Notes: generated from the letters alone by a model not told the origin. 64,000 nt of DNA from Lachnospiraceae bacterium AB2028 (GCA_000621425.1 KK211276.1:186001-250000); one strand, 5' to 3'; shown: positions 33,906-43,071, counted from the stretch's first letter. Translations and numbers: made by a program.

Positions 33906-35258
33906 TCACCCTATATGCAGCAGGCTCGTTGCCAGATTGAAATAAACCATCAGCGACAGGGCATCCACTATCGTGGTAATAAACGGACTCGCCATTACAG
34001 CCGGGTCAAAGCCTATCTTCTTTGCAAGCATGGGAAGTGTGCATCCCACCAGTTTCGCTATCAGTACTACAATAACAAGTGTCAGGCATACCACAAGAGC
34101 AACGGAAAATCCCACTTTGTCAAAAAGCATAAGCTTCGCAAAATTCGCCAGTGCCAGTACGGTGCCGCACATAAATGCAACCCTTATTTCTTTCCAAAGA
34201 ACTTTAAATATGTCTTTGAATTCCACCTCATCAAGCGAAAGTCCACGGATAACAGTAACCGAAGACTGGGATCCCGCATTTCCGCCGGTATCCATGAGCA
34301 TGGGAATATATGCCACAAGTATAGCACAGGCACTGAGCGAATCCTCAAATTTGGATATTATGCTCCCGGTGAAAGTTGCCGAAACCATGAGAAGAAGCAG
34401 CCAGGGCATACGCTTCTTCCATATTTCGAAAGCATTGGTCTTCATATATGGCTTATCCGACGGCACAATAGCTGCCATCTTTTCAATATCCTCGGTAGCC
34501 TCTTCTTCCATAATGTCCACAACGTCATCGACGGTTATGATGCCCACCATACGGTTTTCATTGTCCACTACCGGCATGGCCGTGAAGTCGTACTTCTGGA
34601 ACATATGGGCCACTTCTTCCTGGTCGGTCAGTGTATGTATAGACACGACATTCTCATGCATTATGTCGCCGATCACTTCATCTTCATCCATCAGCAGCAA
34701 ATAGCGAAGTGCAACCGTTCCCACAAGCTTTCTCTTGGAATCCAGCACATAGCAGATATTTATGGTCTCGGAATCTATTCCGACCTTCCTGATCTGCTCT
34801 ATGGCCTGCTTTACGGTATAGTCTTCCTTGAGATCCACATACTCCACAGTCATGACAGAACCCGCAGAATCCTCAGGGTAGTTCAGCAGATGGTTTATAT
34901 CCCTGCGGGCCTCAGCGCTGGCTCCCGCCAGAAGACGCTTAACAATATTTGCCGGCATCTCTTCCATAAGGTCTGCAGCATCATCCGCCATGAGATTGTT
35001 GATAATGCCTGCAGCATCCTTTTCAGAAAGACGCTGGATAAGTGTGGTCTGGTTTTCAATTTCAAGATACGAAAAAACATCTGCCGCCATAGACTTGGGC
35101 AGTATGCGCAGAACCTTTACGGCATCCTCGATATCTATCTCTTCAAGGAATGCAGCCACATCCGCGTCATTCATCTCAGACAGATCCTGACGCAGAGTCG
35201 TATACTGTTTTGTATTTATGAGTTCATTTAGACTTGTGAAATCTTCCTGTCTCTCCAT
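33906..35258 (-). CDS. mgtE: Magnesium transporter MgtE
   Basis: 450 residues from the ATG at 35258, which has AGGAGG six bases upstream; a longer frame lacks a site. The helical N-domain (DADVAAFLEEIDIEDAVKVLRILP, and DAADLMEEMP with its acidic faces) and two CBS domains (about residues 130-250, AMPVVDNENRMVGIITVDDVVDIM) form the cytoplasmic Mg2+ sensor. Five transmembrane helices follow, with YIPMLMDTGGNAGSQSSVTVIRGL, the conserved pore and Mg-binding signature. MgtE dimers import Mg2+ down the membrane potential and close when intracellular Mg2+ is high. Its mRNA leader contains an upstream ORF and a terminator placed directly before the start codon. Confidence 0.96.
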   Translation of the reverse strand: MERQEDFTSLNELINTKQYTTLRQDLSEMNDADVAAFLEEIDIEDAVKVLRILPKSMAADVFSYLEIENQTTLIQRLSEKDAAGIINNLMADDAADLMEEMPANIVKRLLAGASAEARRDINHLLNYPEDSAGSVMTVEYVDLKEDYTVKQAIEQIRKVGIDSETINICYVLDSKRKLVGTVALRYLLLMDEDEVIGDIMHENVVSIHTLTDQEEVAHMFQKYDFTAMPVVDNENRMVGIITVDDVVDIMEEEATEDIEKMAAIVPSDKPYMKTNAFEIWKKRMPWLLLLMVSATFTGSIISKFEDSLSACAILVAYIPMLMDTGGNAGSQSSVTVIRGLSLDEVEFKDIFKVLWKEIRVAFMCGTVLALANFAKLMLFDKVGFSVALVVCLTLVIVVLIAKLVGCTLPMLAKKIGFDPAVMASPFITTIVDALSLMVYFNLATSLLHIG

Positions 35259-35292
35259 AAAAAACCTCCTGCGGACACCGTCACGCAGGAGG
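35259..35292 (-). terminator. Attenuator hairpin of mgtE that also sequesters the Shine-Dalgarno
   Basis: On the minus strand CCTCCTGCG (35292-35284) pairs perfectly with CGCAGGAGG (35273-35265), followed by six T and immediately by the mgtE ATG. It has all features of an intrinsic terminator, and the mgtE ribosome site AGGAGG is its 3' arm. When it forms, both transcription and translation initiation would be blocked. Confidence 0.85.
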
Positions 35293-35334
35293 TTCAAAAG
35301 ACATCCTAAACATTCAACCGATCACATGCACAAA

Positions 35335-35427
35335 TCAGCAAGCGATCAGATGATGCTCTGCGGCGGTTCCGATATATTCATTCATATTGCATCGTCGACT
35401 ATCCGTGTCCGGTAAACCTGAATCCAC
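35335..35427 (-). CDS. Upstream ORF (30 codons) in the mgtE leader
   Basis: A GTG at 35427 with AAGGTGG four bases upstream opens 30 codons that begin V-D-S-G-L-P-D-T-D-S and end in TGA at 35335, 76 bp before mgtE. The early Pro/Asp-rich codons resemble leader peptides used to sense Mg2+ through ribosome destabilisation in enteric bacteria. This is an analogy, not homology. Bases 35356-35367 inside the ORF (ACCGCCGCAGAG on the minus strand) are complementary, with a small internal loop and a bulge, to the 5' arm and loop of the mgtE terminator. They could form an antiterminator when no ribosome covers them. Confidence 0.5.
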   Translation of the reverse strand: MDSGLPDTDSRRCNMNEYIGTAAEHHLIAC

Positions 35428-35464
35428 GAAACCACCTTCTTTCTGAAAATATTAATGTCCAGAT

Positions 35465-35473
35465 ATTATAGCA
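35465..35473 (-). promoter_or_regulatory. Extended -10 promoter element for mgtE
   Basis: TGCTATAAT on the minus strand is a perfect extended -10, placing the transcript start about 200 bases upstream of mgtE and just upstream of the leader ORF. The -35 region is poor, as is usual for extended -10 promoters. Confidence 0.6.
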
Positions 35474-35540
35474 TTGTCTTTAATTCCAAACACCTCACTA
35501 ATTATATCACTCAGAAAACTCTTGTCCACCCAAATCATTA

Positions 35541-37556
35541 TTAAACCGTATACTGGGACAGATTCGAATTGATCTCATCCGCATAGCGGTTCAGGCTTTC
35601 TGATATGCTGGTTATGTTCTCTGTCTCCGTGCGGAGCTTGTTGCTCTCCGTCACGATCTCATCACTAAGGCTTAAAACCTCATTAATGTTGGAAGCCTGT
35701 TCCTGGGTAGTAGCCGCATTGCCTGATGCAACACCGCTGATCTTCTCTATGCCGCCGGCAATCTCGATGATGCCGTCCGTTGCCTTCGCAACATCACCAT
35801 AAATCTTGTCAAAGGAATCGTTTGCACCTGCAACGCCTTCCATGCAGGCATCCATGTCCTTTGCACAGATATCAGCCTTGTTGTTGATATCAACTATGTT
35901 CTTTGTGATATCGTCAACCAGCTTGCGGATAGTCTCCGTAGCCTCTGAAGACTGGTTGGCAAGCGTTCCTACCTCGGCAGCAACCACTGCGAATCCCTTG
36001 CCCATTTCGCCTGCCCTTGCAGCCTCAATTGATGCATTTAACGACAGAAGGTTGGTCTGCTCGGATATTGCATTTATGGTATCCGTTATGCCGGTAATCT
36101 CCTCAACTGATTTAGCCGTTGCACGGATAAGTGCGGTAAGCTCACCCATAGTATCGTTAAGGGTACTTACATTATCAGTCATGCTTGCCATTTCGTCCTT
36201 GCCCTTTGCGGATGCCTCAAGAGTCTCATCACAAAGAGCCTTAACATCCTGTGCATTCTTTGCCAGCTGTCCGGATGTGGAAGCAAGGTCAGTAGCAGCA
36301 AAGGCAACCTCTTCTATGGAAGTATTCATGTCTGAAAGGGTAGCATTAAGTTTCTCTATTGAATCACCCTGGTTCTGGCATGCATCCGAAAGAATATGCG
36401 AAATATCAAAGCACTCTCCTGCCCTGCCGTTCATTTCACCGGAAATATTGGACAGGCTGTTCAATGTGATCCGCATCTTTCCAATGTATTCGTTCAGGCT
36501 CTCGCTTAAGGTCGTTATCTCATTATTTCCTTCAGGCACAAGAGTAACCGCGAAATCTCCCTTGCTTATATCCGTAATACGCTCCGTTACTGTAGTAACA
36601 GGATTGATTGCCTTACTGATCGACAGATAGATAATAACAGAGAAAATTATTATCAGTAATATTGCGCTTAAGAATGTTATGAACATAACCTTCAGGATGC
36701 TGTTGCTTAATAAACTTGAAGGAACAGCGCTTACTACAACCCATGATGTTTCTTCTATGTCAGTAGCAGTAAACATCATTGACCCCGCCTTTGTCTTAGC
36801 AGTCTTGACTTTACTTCCGCCGGCATCAGCACTTGTTTCCAATGAATCAAAGACCTTTCCCAGACCTGCTGCTACAGGATCGGTCGTATCCATAAGAGTC
36901 TGTCCAACGCTTTCGGACACATTGCTTATGAGAATATCCTTTGTTTCCTTATTGATTATGTAGTACTTTGCGTCGGGAGAAATAGATTCAAAATCATTAA
37001 TCTTTTCAGCAACCTTGTCAAAATTGATGTCGCTGCTGAGCACCACATTGTCACGCACCATTACAGCGCATGCAAGACAGGTCTTGCCTGTAGATGCATC
37101 AACATAAGGCTCAGAAGAATAAATAGCGCCCTTCTTTTCAAGCGCTCCCTGATACCAGGGTCTGTCTGTGAACACAAAACTATCGTCGGGAACCCAGCCG
37201 GATCCGTCAAGGAATTTATTTGTTTCACCATAAGCCATATATATGTCCTGTGAGTCAGGATCTGCTTTTGTCAGCTCAAGCAGCATTGCCTGTGTATCAT
37301 CATAGGACATCTCGGGACTGTTTTTTATCACCTTTGCAGTCTGCCCCACTCTTTCCTCTATGCCGCTCCACCAGTTATGCACTTCGCTGGCACAAGTAAC
37401 TGATTCCCTTGCCAGGATATTGTTGGTCAGCGACTGGATATTATCCGCAGCAAGTTTGATGCTTATCTGTGTGCTTATCACAATGATGATCGTAACATAG
37501 ATGATGATCTTGGTAAGCAGTGTTTTTTTCAATGATCCTCTCTTCTTAGTTTGCAT
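35541..37556 (-). CDS. Methyl-accepting chemotaxis protein with extracellular Cache-type sensor
   Basis: 671 residues. A transmembrane helix near residues 13-35 and another near 295-320 ([24 protein letters not shown]) enclose an extracellular region of about 260 residues with dCache_1-like features ([19 protein letters not shown] and [17 protein letters not shown]). A HAMP domain follows, then the signalling hairpin with [38 protein letters not shown] in parts, the hallmark of the CheA/CheW contact tip. The W-Y-Q motif of the Cache domain suggests an amino-acid-like ligand, though that is tentative. It has AGGAGG before the start and a TATAAT about 25 bp upstream. No terminator is seen after the gene before the mgtE leader. 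Confidence 0.95.
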   Translation of the reverse strand: MQTKKRGSLKKTLLTKIIIYVTIIIVISTQISIKLAADNIQSLTNNILARESVTCASEVHNWWSGIEERVGQTAKVIKNSPEMSYDDTQAMLLELTKADPDSQDIYMAYGETNKFLDGSGWVPDDSFVFTDRPWYQGALEKKGAIYSSEPYVDASTGKTCLACAVMVRDNVVLSSDINFDKVAEKINDFESISPDAKYYIINKETKDILISNVSESVGQTLMDTTDPVAAGLGKVFDSLETSADAGGSKVKTAKTKAGSMMFTATDIEETSWVVVSAVPSSLLSNSILKVMFITFLSAILLIIIFSVIIYLSISKAINPVTTVTERITDISKGDFAVTLVPEGNNEITTLSESLNEYIGKMRITLNSLSNISGEMNGRAGECFDISHILSDACQNQGDSIEKLNATLSDMNTSIEEVAFAATDLASTSGQLAKNAQDVKALCDETLEASAKGKDEMASMTDNVSTLNDTMGELTALIRATAKSVEEITGITDTINAISEQTNLLSLNASIEAARAGEMGKGFAVVAAEVGTLANQSSEATETIRKLVDDITKNIVDINNKADICAKDMDACMEGVAGANDSFDKIYGDVAKATDGIIEIAGGIEKISGVASGNAATTQEQASNINEVLSLSDEIVTESNKLRTETENITSISESLNRYADEINSNLSQYTV

Positions 37557-37606
37557 TATTTTTAACCTCCTAATGCCCTATTATACCATATGGGTACGCT
37601 GACCGT

Positions 37607-37693
37607 TTATTTCTTGTCTTTCTCTTTATTTCCGGTCTTCTTTTTCTTTTCAGCCGGCTTTTCTTTATACTCTACAACATTTTTTATTTTTCA
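37607..37693 (-). other. In-frame coding-like extension after two tandem stop codons
   Basis: Directly after the TGA that ends the 468-residue protein there is a second TGA and then 27 sense codons in the same frame. They encode a Lys/Glu-rich tail (KIKNVVEYKEKPAEKK, then a further Lys-rich part) that ends in TAA. The composition continues that of the annotated C-terminus. It could be a former C-terminal tail cut off by mutation, or simply A-rich spacer. Confidence 0.35.
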
Positions 37694-39100
37694 TCAGTCA
37701 TCTTCTTTAGCCTTCTTTTCTTTATCCTTTTCGCCTTCTTTAAGCTCCTCGTCTGCCTCTGCATTGAAGTCTCCAAGAATGCCTTCCAGCTCATCCTGTG
37801 CGCTCTGGAAGTTTTTAAGAAGTTTCTCTTCGTTATCTGTTTTTTCTATGGTTCCGGCTTTCTCAATTTCCTTCAGGTCAATATAATTCTTATAAAAGCC
37901 AAGACCGCGCATGATATTTTTTACTCTTGCGCCTATCCCCTGGAAAAGTTTGCCGGATGCCTTGTATACCTTGTCAGTCTTTTTTGACTTTCCTGAGACT
38001 TTCCTGAAAATATATGGAAAGCCATGTGTCAGCGATTCATACATGCCCACCGGAAGTGCAACCAATCCCTTGGAACAGTCCCTGAATATCTGACGGCTTT
38101 CCGTTAGTCCGGCCCAGCCCTTTGTAAAGCTATAATCAACTGTCCAGCTTTTCTTGAGTTTATACTTTCTGGATACGGTGTTAAATGCCATAGAAAGGAG
38201 CTTAAGTGGCATCTTTGCCAGCTTTCCCGCAAAGATGAGAGCATTAGAAGCTATCATTGTACCGACACCGATAGTATGGTCTACTAATCCGCCGGCCACA
38301 TTATATACAACCTTCGCCCGGTCCCAGTTATTCTTCATTGCAGTTTTCCACCACTCGCCATGGCGCTGTGAAAGACTGGGAAGCTCATCATTTTTAGCCT
38401 GTTTCTTTCTGGTGTCATTATAGATCTGATTCCTGTTGCTAATGGAATCTGCGGCATGAACAGCCTTAAGTAATGTGGGGAATCCCATACTGCCCTCATA
38501 TTTTCCATCAAAGGACTCCATCATTCCCCTTCTTCTATCAGACAACATGAAGAACCTGTTATCCATATGAATAAGTTCCTTGATGCGCGCCATCTTCTTA
38601 AGCCTGCTTTTGCCTTTGCCATACTTTTCCTGGTCACTATGGGCAGCAACATATGCATCTACTAAACGTTCCAGCTGCTCGTAGGCGCCTCCAAGTACCT
38701 CCCTTTCTTCAGCAGATAAACTATCATCATTTTTGCCCGCGAGTACACTTTTTCTAATTTCAATATAGTTATGCAGTGCCTTCTTAACATTCCCACGCAT
38801 AGCAGATTCAGAATGATCAACATTTAACGCGGAAAGATTCATGCCCATGCCCAACTGCGGAAGATCCAGTTTCCCCTTTCCCATGATGTAATCATTCTCT
38901 TCTTTACTAAGCTCGGGAATCTGCAGCCCATCAGCAGGAACCTCCTGATGTTTAAGAAGGACATCCTGAATTTGTTCAGTCTTATGGACATCTCCGTTTT
39001 GGAGCTGGTCGACATTAACCTCTTTCTTCTCCTGATTTATCTCCTGCTCTTTATTCAGATCTTTTTGTAATTCTTTATTTTTTTCTAAAAAATTATCCAT
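37694..39100 (-). CDS. Protein of unknown function, 468 residues
   Basis: The first 60 residues are charged and coiled-coil-like (Lys/Glu/Gln-rich). The central part has helical stretches (MRGNVKKALHNYIEIRKSVLAGK, AYEQLERLVDAYVAAHSDQ). Residues about 265-320 contain a mildly hydrophobic segment (VAGGLVDHTIGVGTMIASNALIFAGKLAKMPLKLLSMAFN) that might be one or two membrane-associated helices. The C-terminus is strongly acidic/basic mixed. No signal peptide and no family is recognised. It follows the GNAT-like gene by 41 bp on the same strand, so both may belong together. The reading frame stops at a double TGA, beyond which the same frame stays open for 27 codons. Confidence 0.65.
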   Translation of the reverse strand: MDNFLEKNKELQKDLNKEQEINQEKKEVNVDQLQNGDVHKTEQIQDVLLKHQEVPADGLQIPELSKEENDYIMGKGKLDLPQLGMGMNLSALNVDHSESAMRGNVKKALHNYIEIRKSVLAGKNDDSLSAEEREVLGGAYEQLERLVDAYVAAHSDQEKYGKGKSRLKKMARIKELIHMDNRFFMLSDRRRGMMESFDGKYEGSMGFPTLLKAVHAADSISNRNQIYNDTRKKQAKNDELPSLSQRHGEWWKTAMKNNWDRAKVVYNVAGGLVDHTIGVGTMIASNALIFAGKLAKMPLKLLSMAFNTVSRKYKLKKSWTVDYSFTKGWAGLTESRQIFRDCSKGLVALPVGMYESLTHGFPYIFRKVSGKSKKTDKVYKASGKLFQGIGARVKNIMRGLGFYKNYIDLKEIEKAGTIEKTDNEEKLLKNFQSAQDELEGILGDFNAEADEELKEGEKDKEKKAKEDD

Positions 39101-39141
39101 TTTTTCTGCCTCTAAACTGCTGTTCTACAAGCCACTAATTT

Positions 39142-40584
39142 TTATATTCCCATGAACTTTGCAAGCTTATCCATTCTTTCCTCTGAAAAATCTCCTTCTT
39201 CAGGCTCCCCGGAAGGAATCTTTTCATCCGAAAGGCCGGCCTCCTTGCGGAGTACATCCCACTGCTTGCTGCTTATTACTTCCTTCTGTAGGGGGGCAGA
39301 CAGTTCGCCATGATACTGCATCATCGTTCTTGTCATCGGGAAAAGTTTCCTTATGGTAGCAACGCCTTCATCGCTTTCGAAATTACCATACAGAATCGAC
39401 TGGTCACCGTCGATCTTTATTGCCGCCCTGCAGGCAAATCTTATCAGCTTTATGATCGTACTGGGATTATGGTCAGGCAGACTGCGGACTGTCTCATATC
39501 TGTAGTAACCCTTTTCCTGCCGATGGAATAAAAGCACCGCCTTGATGGTCATATTCTCCACTATGGCACAGCTTACTTTTGGATCGAAAAAGCTGTGTGA
39601 ACTGGCCATCAGCTCTGCATCATAACTGTGATTGAGAGTCTTGAAAAACCTCTTAAGCATCATCTCCCCGCCGACGCCAAGCTCCTCAAGGGACTTTACT
39701 CCGTCTGTCGGGCCGCTCATATATTCGCCATCCTTTATGTCTGACACTTTCAGATAAAAATTGTTTCCGGCATGCAGCCTGAACGAGAATTTCCACGAAT
39801 CAAGGAAATTCTCAAGTACGGCGAACCTTTCCCTTTCTTCCTCGCCGGAAAGATCAGGAACATTCATATTAATGCTTATAATGCTGCCCTCGGCCTGAAT
39901 GGCATATCCTGCAAGTTCTGCCATCAGCATATTTCCTACTCCGCTCTTTTTATAAGCATCGGCTACATATATCCACTCAAGCTTTATATTGTTGCCGTCA
40001 GCTCCGGGAATTGGATTGATACTGAAAACCACCACTCCGGCCACAACCATTTTCTTGCCTTTGTGCCTGACTGCTCCAAGAGCTTTCTTTCTCCCTTCAA
40101 CCACATCATCATAGTGTTCTGCAGATATAAGATTGAGGAACGCCTGTACATTATTCTTAGTAACCTTGCTGACAAGCGGCCAGTACTTTTTCTCAAAACT
40201 CCTGAGCATCCCCAGTCCGGCCTCCAGCCTGTCCTTTCCGAAACCGGCTAAGGGATTGATCACTTTTGCGGTTTCAAAGCAGGTATCCATAAGTGACAGA
40301 TACGGTGCCTCCTTCTGTTCCGGCTCCATTTTCTCCCCCGACATTTCAATGATATTTACCAGCGAAAGCTTGTCCGAGAGTTCCTCCAGAAGATAGTCAT
40401 CATCTGCAAGAATCCCCATAATATCGTTTTCTTCCTCATCATAGGCTGCAATAATATTTTTTAAAACTTCGCCTATTTCCTCCGCCTGCGCAGCAGCCTC
40501 TGCATCTATCTCTTCACTCTCATCTCCCCAGTCTGAAAGCTCCGACAATAAGCTGTTAAATTCCTTTTCAAGATCTTTTCGCAT
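39142..40584 (-). CDS. GNAT-like acetyltransferase domain protein, 480 residues
   Basis: The first 170 residues are helical and acidic at the start (LEKEFNSLLSELSDWGDESEEIDAEAAAQ in parts) with no recognised domain. Around residues 180-260 there is a GNAT-type fold: VAGVVVFSINPIPGADGNNIKLEWIYVADAYKKSGVGNMLMAELAGYA fits beta-4, the acetyl-CoA loop (K-K-S-G-V-G-N) and the following helix. A second, weaker GNAT-like half may occupy the C-terminal 200 residues (CAIVENMTIKAVLLFHRQ). GNAT enzymes transfer acyl groups from CoA to amines; the substrate is unknown. The gene precedes the 468-residue protein. A terminator (40789-40808) separates it from the radical SAM cluster upstream. Confidence 0.65.
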   Translation of the reverse strand: MRKDLEKEFNSLLSELSDWGDESEEIDAEAAAQAEEIGEVLKNIIAAYDEEENDIMGILADDDYLLEELSDKLSLVNIIEMSGEKMEPEQKEAPYLSLMDTCFETAKVINPLAGFGKDRLEAGLGMLRSFEKKYWPLVSKVTKNNVQAFLNLISAEHYDDVVEGRKKALGAVRHKGKKMVVAGVVVFSINPIPGADGNNIKLEWIYVADAYKKSGVGNMLMAELAGYAIQAEGSIISINMNVPDLSGEEERERFAVLENFLDSWKFSFRLHAGNNFYLKVSDIKDGEYMSGPTDGVKSLEELGVGGEMMLKRFFKTLNHSYDAELMASSHSFFDPKVSCAIVENMTIKAVLLFHRQEKGYYRYETVRSLPDHNPSTIIKLIRFACRAAIKIDGDQSILYGNFESDEGVATIRKLFPMTRTMMQYHGELSAPLQKEVISSKQWDVLRKEAGLSDEKIPSGEPEEGDFSEERMDKLAKFMGI

Positions 40585-40788
40585 GGCTCTTAATCTCCTT
40601 TTAAAATATGACTATCCAGATTCACGGCCCTTTTAATGGCCTATTTTGTAATCCGTCCCACATCCGTACAACGGCATAATCCACCTAATATGATACCCTA
40701 CTATGGCAATGTTACTACCTCTAGCGTACCCGATTCGTACCTTAGCTCCACAAAGGTTAATATTCTGTCCCATAACATGAAAAAAAGC

Positions 40789-40808
40789 CAAATACTGACC
40801 TGTATTTG
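40789..40808 (-). terminator. Terminator at the end of the radical SAM cluster
   Basis: CAAATAC and GTATTTG form a 7-bp stem with a six-base loop, followed on the minus strand by GC and seven T. It lies about 60 bp after the last radical SAM gene. The rest of the 282-bp gap (40585-40866) holds nothing I can assign. Confidence 0.75.
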
Positions 40809-40866
40809 ACCTATTCCTCCGCAATGACACTGCCCGTCCAGATATAAATTTTGAATCTCTATAAAA

Positions 40867-42186
40867 TCAGACTATGTTCGGTACTATGCCGTGTTTGATG
40901 TGCTTACGGTAAAAAAGATTTACCCCAAGGTAGAAAAAAGATGTTAGCGGTCTTCTGAAGAAATTCTTCACAAAGATGGTGCGCTTAAGTATGCTCCTAT
41001 AGGAATAAACTTCGTTATAAAGCTCCCAGTATGCCTTGGTCAGCTCCTCCGGAGTCATATTCTTAGGGATGTGAACAGCCTCGCAGGCATTGTAGGAATA
41101 CATATCCGTGTTGTAAATGCGGTTCTGCTCCTTCATCTCATCATAGAACTGTGTGCCGGGAATAGGTGTCAGGATATAAAATCTCGGCACGGTTATCTTA
41201 TTATCTTCGATAAATTTAGCCGTCGCCCTTATGGACTCCAGAGTGTCTCCCTCGGCACCCACCACCATTTCGGTGGATACATCTATACCGTATTTCCTGA
41301 TGATCTTAAGCTGTTCGGAATACTGGTCCGGATGGGCCCAGCCTTTCTGCATACCTAAAAGGCTTTCTCTGCTGATGCTTTCCAGTCCAAAGCTAAGTAC
41401 ATAGCAGCCGCTGTCCGCAACAACTTTCAATAATTCCTCATCTTTGGAAATATCAATAGAACACTGCGTCATCCAGTGCATCTTGAGCTTCTTTATTTCG
41501 CTGCAAAGTGCAAAGGCATAGTCCCTGTTTGAAAAAAGATTGTCGTCCAGCAGAAGGAACTGCTTAAAGCCCAGCTCTTTGACACGTTTTATGTCCCGGA
41601 TTACATCCGGTATCTCACGCCTCAGATACTGCCCACGGTACAGGCAGTATATTGAGCAGAAACTGCAGGTTTTAGGGCAGCCGCGGCCAGCCTGAACAGG
41701 AAGGAAATTTCCTATCTTTTTTTTCAATACCAGTTCATACCTTGGAAGGGGAGTTTCCAGCTTAGTCAGTTTCTTCTGGTATACCTTCTTAAGTGTACCG
41801 TTGCGGTAGTCCTCTATCATCTGTCCCCAGGTTTCTTCGGCGTCACCTATCATAACGCTGTCGCAGTACTTCTTTGCTTCCTCAGGCATCAGCGAAACCA
41901 TATATCCGCCAAGGATAACAGTCTTGCCCAGTTCCCTGAACTTATTTGCAATGTCAATGGTACGCATTACAGCATGTCCCATGCTGCTAATGCCTATCAG
42001 CTCCGCATCAGTGTCAAAAGGCACGTCCTCTATGGTCTCGTAGCAGAGTTCCACCTCAAAGTCATCCGGCGTAAGTGCTGCCAATAGTGGAAGAGCAAGC
42101 CCAACGAAATAAAGCCTGCTCTTTTTTACGAGATTTCCATACTGGTCGTATGGGGTAGGTTGAATTAATAAGATCTTATTTTTCAT
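40867..42186 (-). CDS. B12-binding-type radical SAM protein (distant member of the cluster)
   Basis: 439 residues. The N-terminal 140 residues have the B12-binding Rossmann pattern (LIGISSMGHAVMRTIDIANKF, VILGGYMVSLMPEEA) without the classical D-x-H-x-x-G cobalt-ligand motif. The radical SAM domain has the 4Fe-4S motif C-x3-C-x2-C at Cys170, Cys174 and Cys177 in GRGCPKTCSFCSIYCL, followed by LLLDDNLFSNRDYAF, VLSFGLESI and TEMVVGAEGDTLESI. Such enzymes often methylate unreactive carbons, but several subfamilies do other radical chemistry. This copy is more like the BchE/hopanoid-methylase type and clearly differs from the four tandem paralogues upstream. It follows the lipoprotein gene by 18 bp and ends before a terminator. 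Confidence 0.88.
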   Translation of the reverse strand: MKNKILLIQPTPYDQYGNLVKKSRLYFVGLALPLLAALTPDDFEVELCYETIEDVPFDTDAELIGISSMGHAVMRTIDIANKFRELGKTVILGGYMVSLMPEEAKKYCDSVMIGDAEETWGQMIEDYRNGTLKKVYQKKLTKLETPLPRYELVLKKKIGNFLPVQAGRGCPKTCSFCSIYCLYRGQYLRREIPDVIRDIKRVKELGFKQFLLLDDNLFSNRDYAFALCSEIKKLKMHWMTQCSIDISKDEELLKVVADSGCYVLSFGLESISRESLLGMQKGWAHPDQYSEQLKIIRKYGIDVSTEMVVGAEGDTLESIRATAKFIEDNKITVPRFYILTPIPGTQFYDEMKEQNRIYNTDMYSYNACEAVHIPKNMTPEELTKAYWELYNEVYSYRSILKRTIFVKNFFRRPLTSFFYLGVNLFYRKHIKHGIVPNIV

Positions 42187-42204
42187 TTCCTGAAAACAGT
42201 AACC

Positions 42205-42978
42205 CTATTCTTCCTCTTCGCCCCAGTCATCTGAATCGGTAGAATAAATAACCTCGCCGCTTGCTTCGTTTACAAAATCAACATGTACATTGCCAACCGC
42301 ATCTCCCGAATAAACTGAATATGTATATCCCAATGTATAGAAAGTAATGACGGACATCAGTTCGCCAAGACCCACCTCTTCATTTTTGGTCGTGACCGTA
42401 AATACTGTATAATCGTCATTATGTGTGATAGCGGTAACCTCAGGGCACTCCTCTGACCCTATCATCTCATCCAGTGCATCATCTACTGTTTTCTTTACCC
42501 CAGCCAGAAGGTCTTCATATTGGTCATTAGACATCACGAAGGTCACGCTTCCGTCGCTGTTAAGTTTGCCGGACTCATAGCCTTTTTCCTTTATAGCCGC
42601 ATCAACTGTTTCCTGGGTTGCAATATTTAAATAACCTGCAGGAAATGTGATGGTTACCTTACCAGCCTCTTTATCAACAACAACATCTGACAGGTTTTTC
42701 AGTGCATCACCAAGGGACGTGTCTGAATTGCTTTCCGGAGCATCAGTTGTTTCACTTTCATTGTCAGATACTGCATCTGCTGTTTCATCAGCAGGTGCCT
42801 CTGTCACTTCTTCCGCTTCTTCTGTTGCCTCAGCCGTTTCAGTTTCTTCAGTTGTTTCGGTTTCAGCCGCTTCAGTGCTCTGTGCAGAAGTGTCAACATC
42901 AGGCTTTATCGAGCATCCTGCAAGCGTTGTCAGTGCAAGAACCGCAGTCATCATAAATACAATAATTCTCTTTTTCAT
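42205..42978 (-). CDS. Lipoprotein of unknown function with Thr/Glu/Ala-rich linker
   Basis: 257 residues. A type II signal peptide ends in the lipobox LAGC (lipidated Cys22). Residues about 30-85 are a low-complexity Thr/Glu/Ala/Asp linker that would hold the rest away from the membrane. The C-terminal 160 residues form a mixed alpha/beta domain (VTITFPAGYLNIATQETVDAAIKEKGYES in parts) ending in an acidic tail. I do not recognise the domain. It has its own promoter, a good ribosome site and is followed closely by the fifth radical SAM gene, so the two may be expressed separately from the upstream cluster. Confidence 0.75.
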   Translation of the reverse strand: MKKRIIVFMMTAVLALTTLAGCSIKPDVDTSAQSTEAAETETTEETETAEATEEAEEVTEAPADETADAVSDNESETTDAPESNSDTSLGDALKNLSDVVVDKEAGKVTITFPAGYLNIATQETVDAAIKEKGYESGKLNSDGSVTFVMSNDQYEDLLAGVKKTVDDALDEMIGSEECPEVTAITHNDDYTVFTVTTKNEEVGLGELMSVITFYTLGYTYSVYSGDAVGNVHVDFVNEASGEVIYSTDSDDWGEEEE

Positions 42979-43043
42979 TTTTTCCTTTCTGCCATTTTTA
43001 ATGGCAATCCCTCCCCTTTATATTTTTTTTAATCATAGCATTC

Positions 43044-43071
43044 ATTATATTATTATGTTTTCAAATATCAA
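43044..43071 (-). promoter_or_regulatory. Promoter of the lipoprotein / fifth radical SAM unit
   Basis: On the minus strand TTGATA (43071-43066) and a perfect TATAAT (43049-43044) are 16 bases apart, about 65 bp upstream of the lipoprotein start and downstream of the preceding radical SAM gene. Confidence 0.7.

Noticed and set aside
33915-35231. 438-codon plus-strand frame opposite mgtE
   Set aside because: mgtE is certain on the other strand; the His/Arg/Cys-rich antisense product has no ribosome site and no family features.
35293-35470. M-box Mg2+ riboswitch upstream of mgtE
   Set aside because: I could not find the conserved M-box core segments; the leader is better explained by the upstream ORF and alternative helices. 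A covariance search would settle it.
40633-40830. 65-codon minus-strand frame just after the fifth radical SAM gene, considered as a RiPP precursor
   Set aside because: It runs through the cluster's terminator hairpin, begins with GTG without a ribosome site, and has no leader/core pattern.
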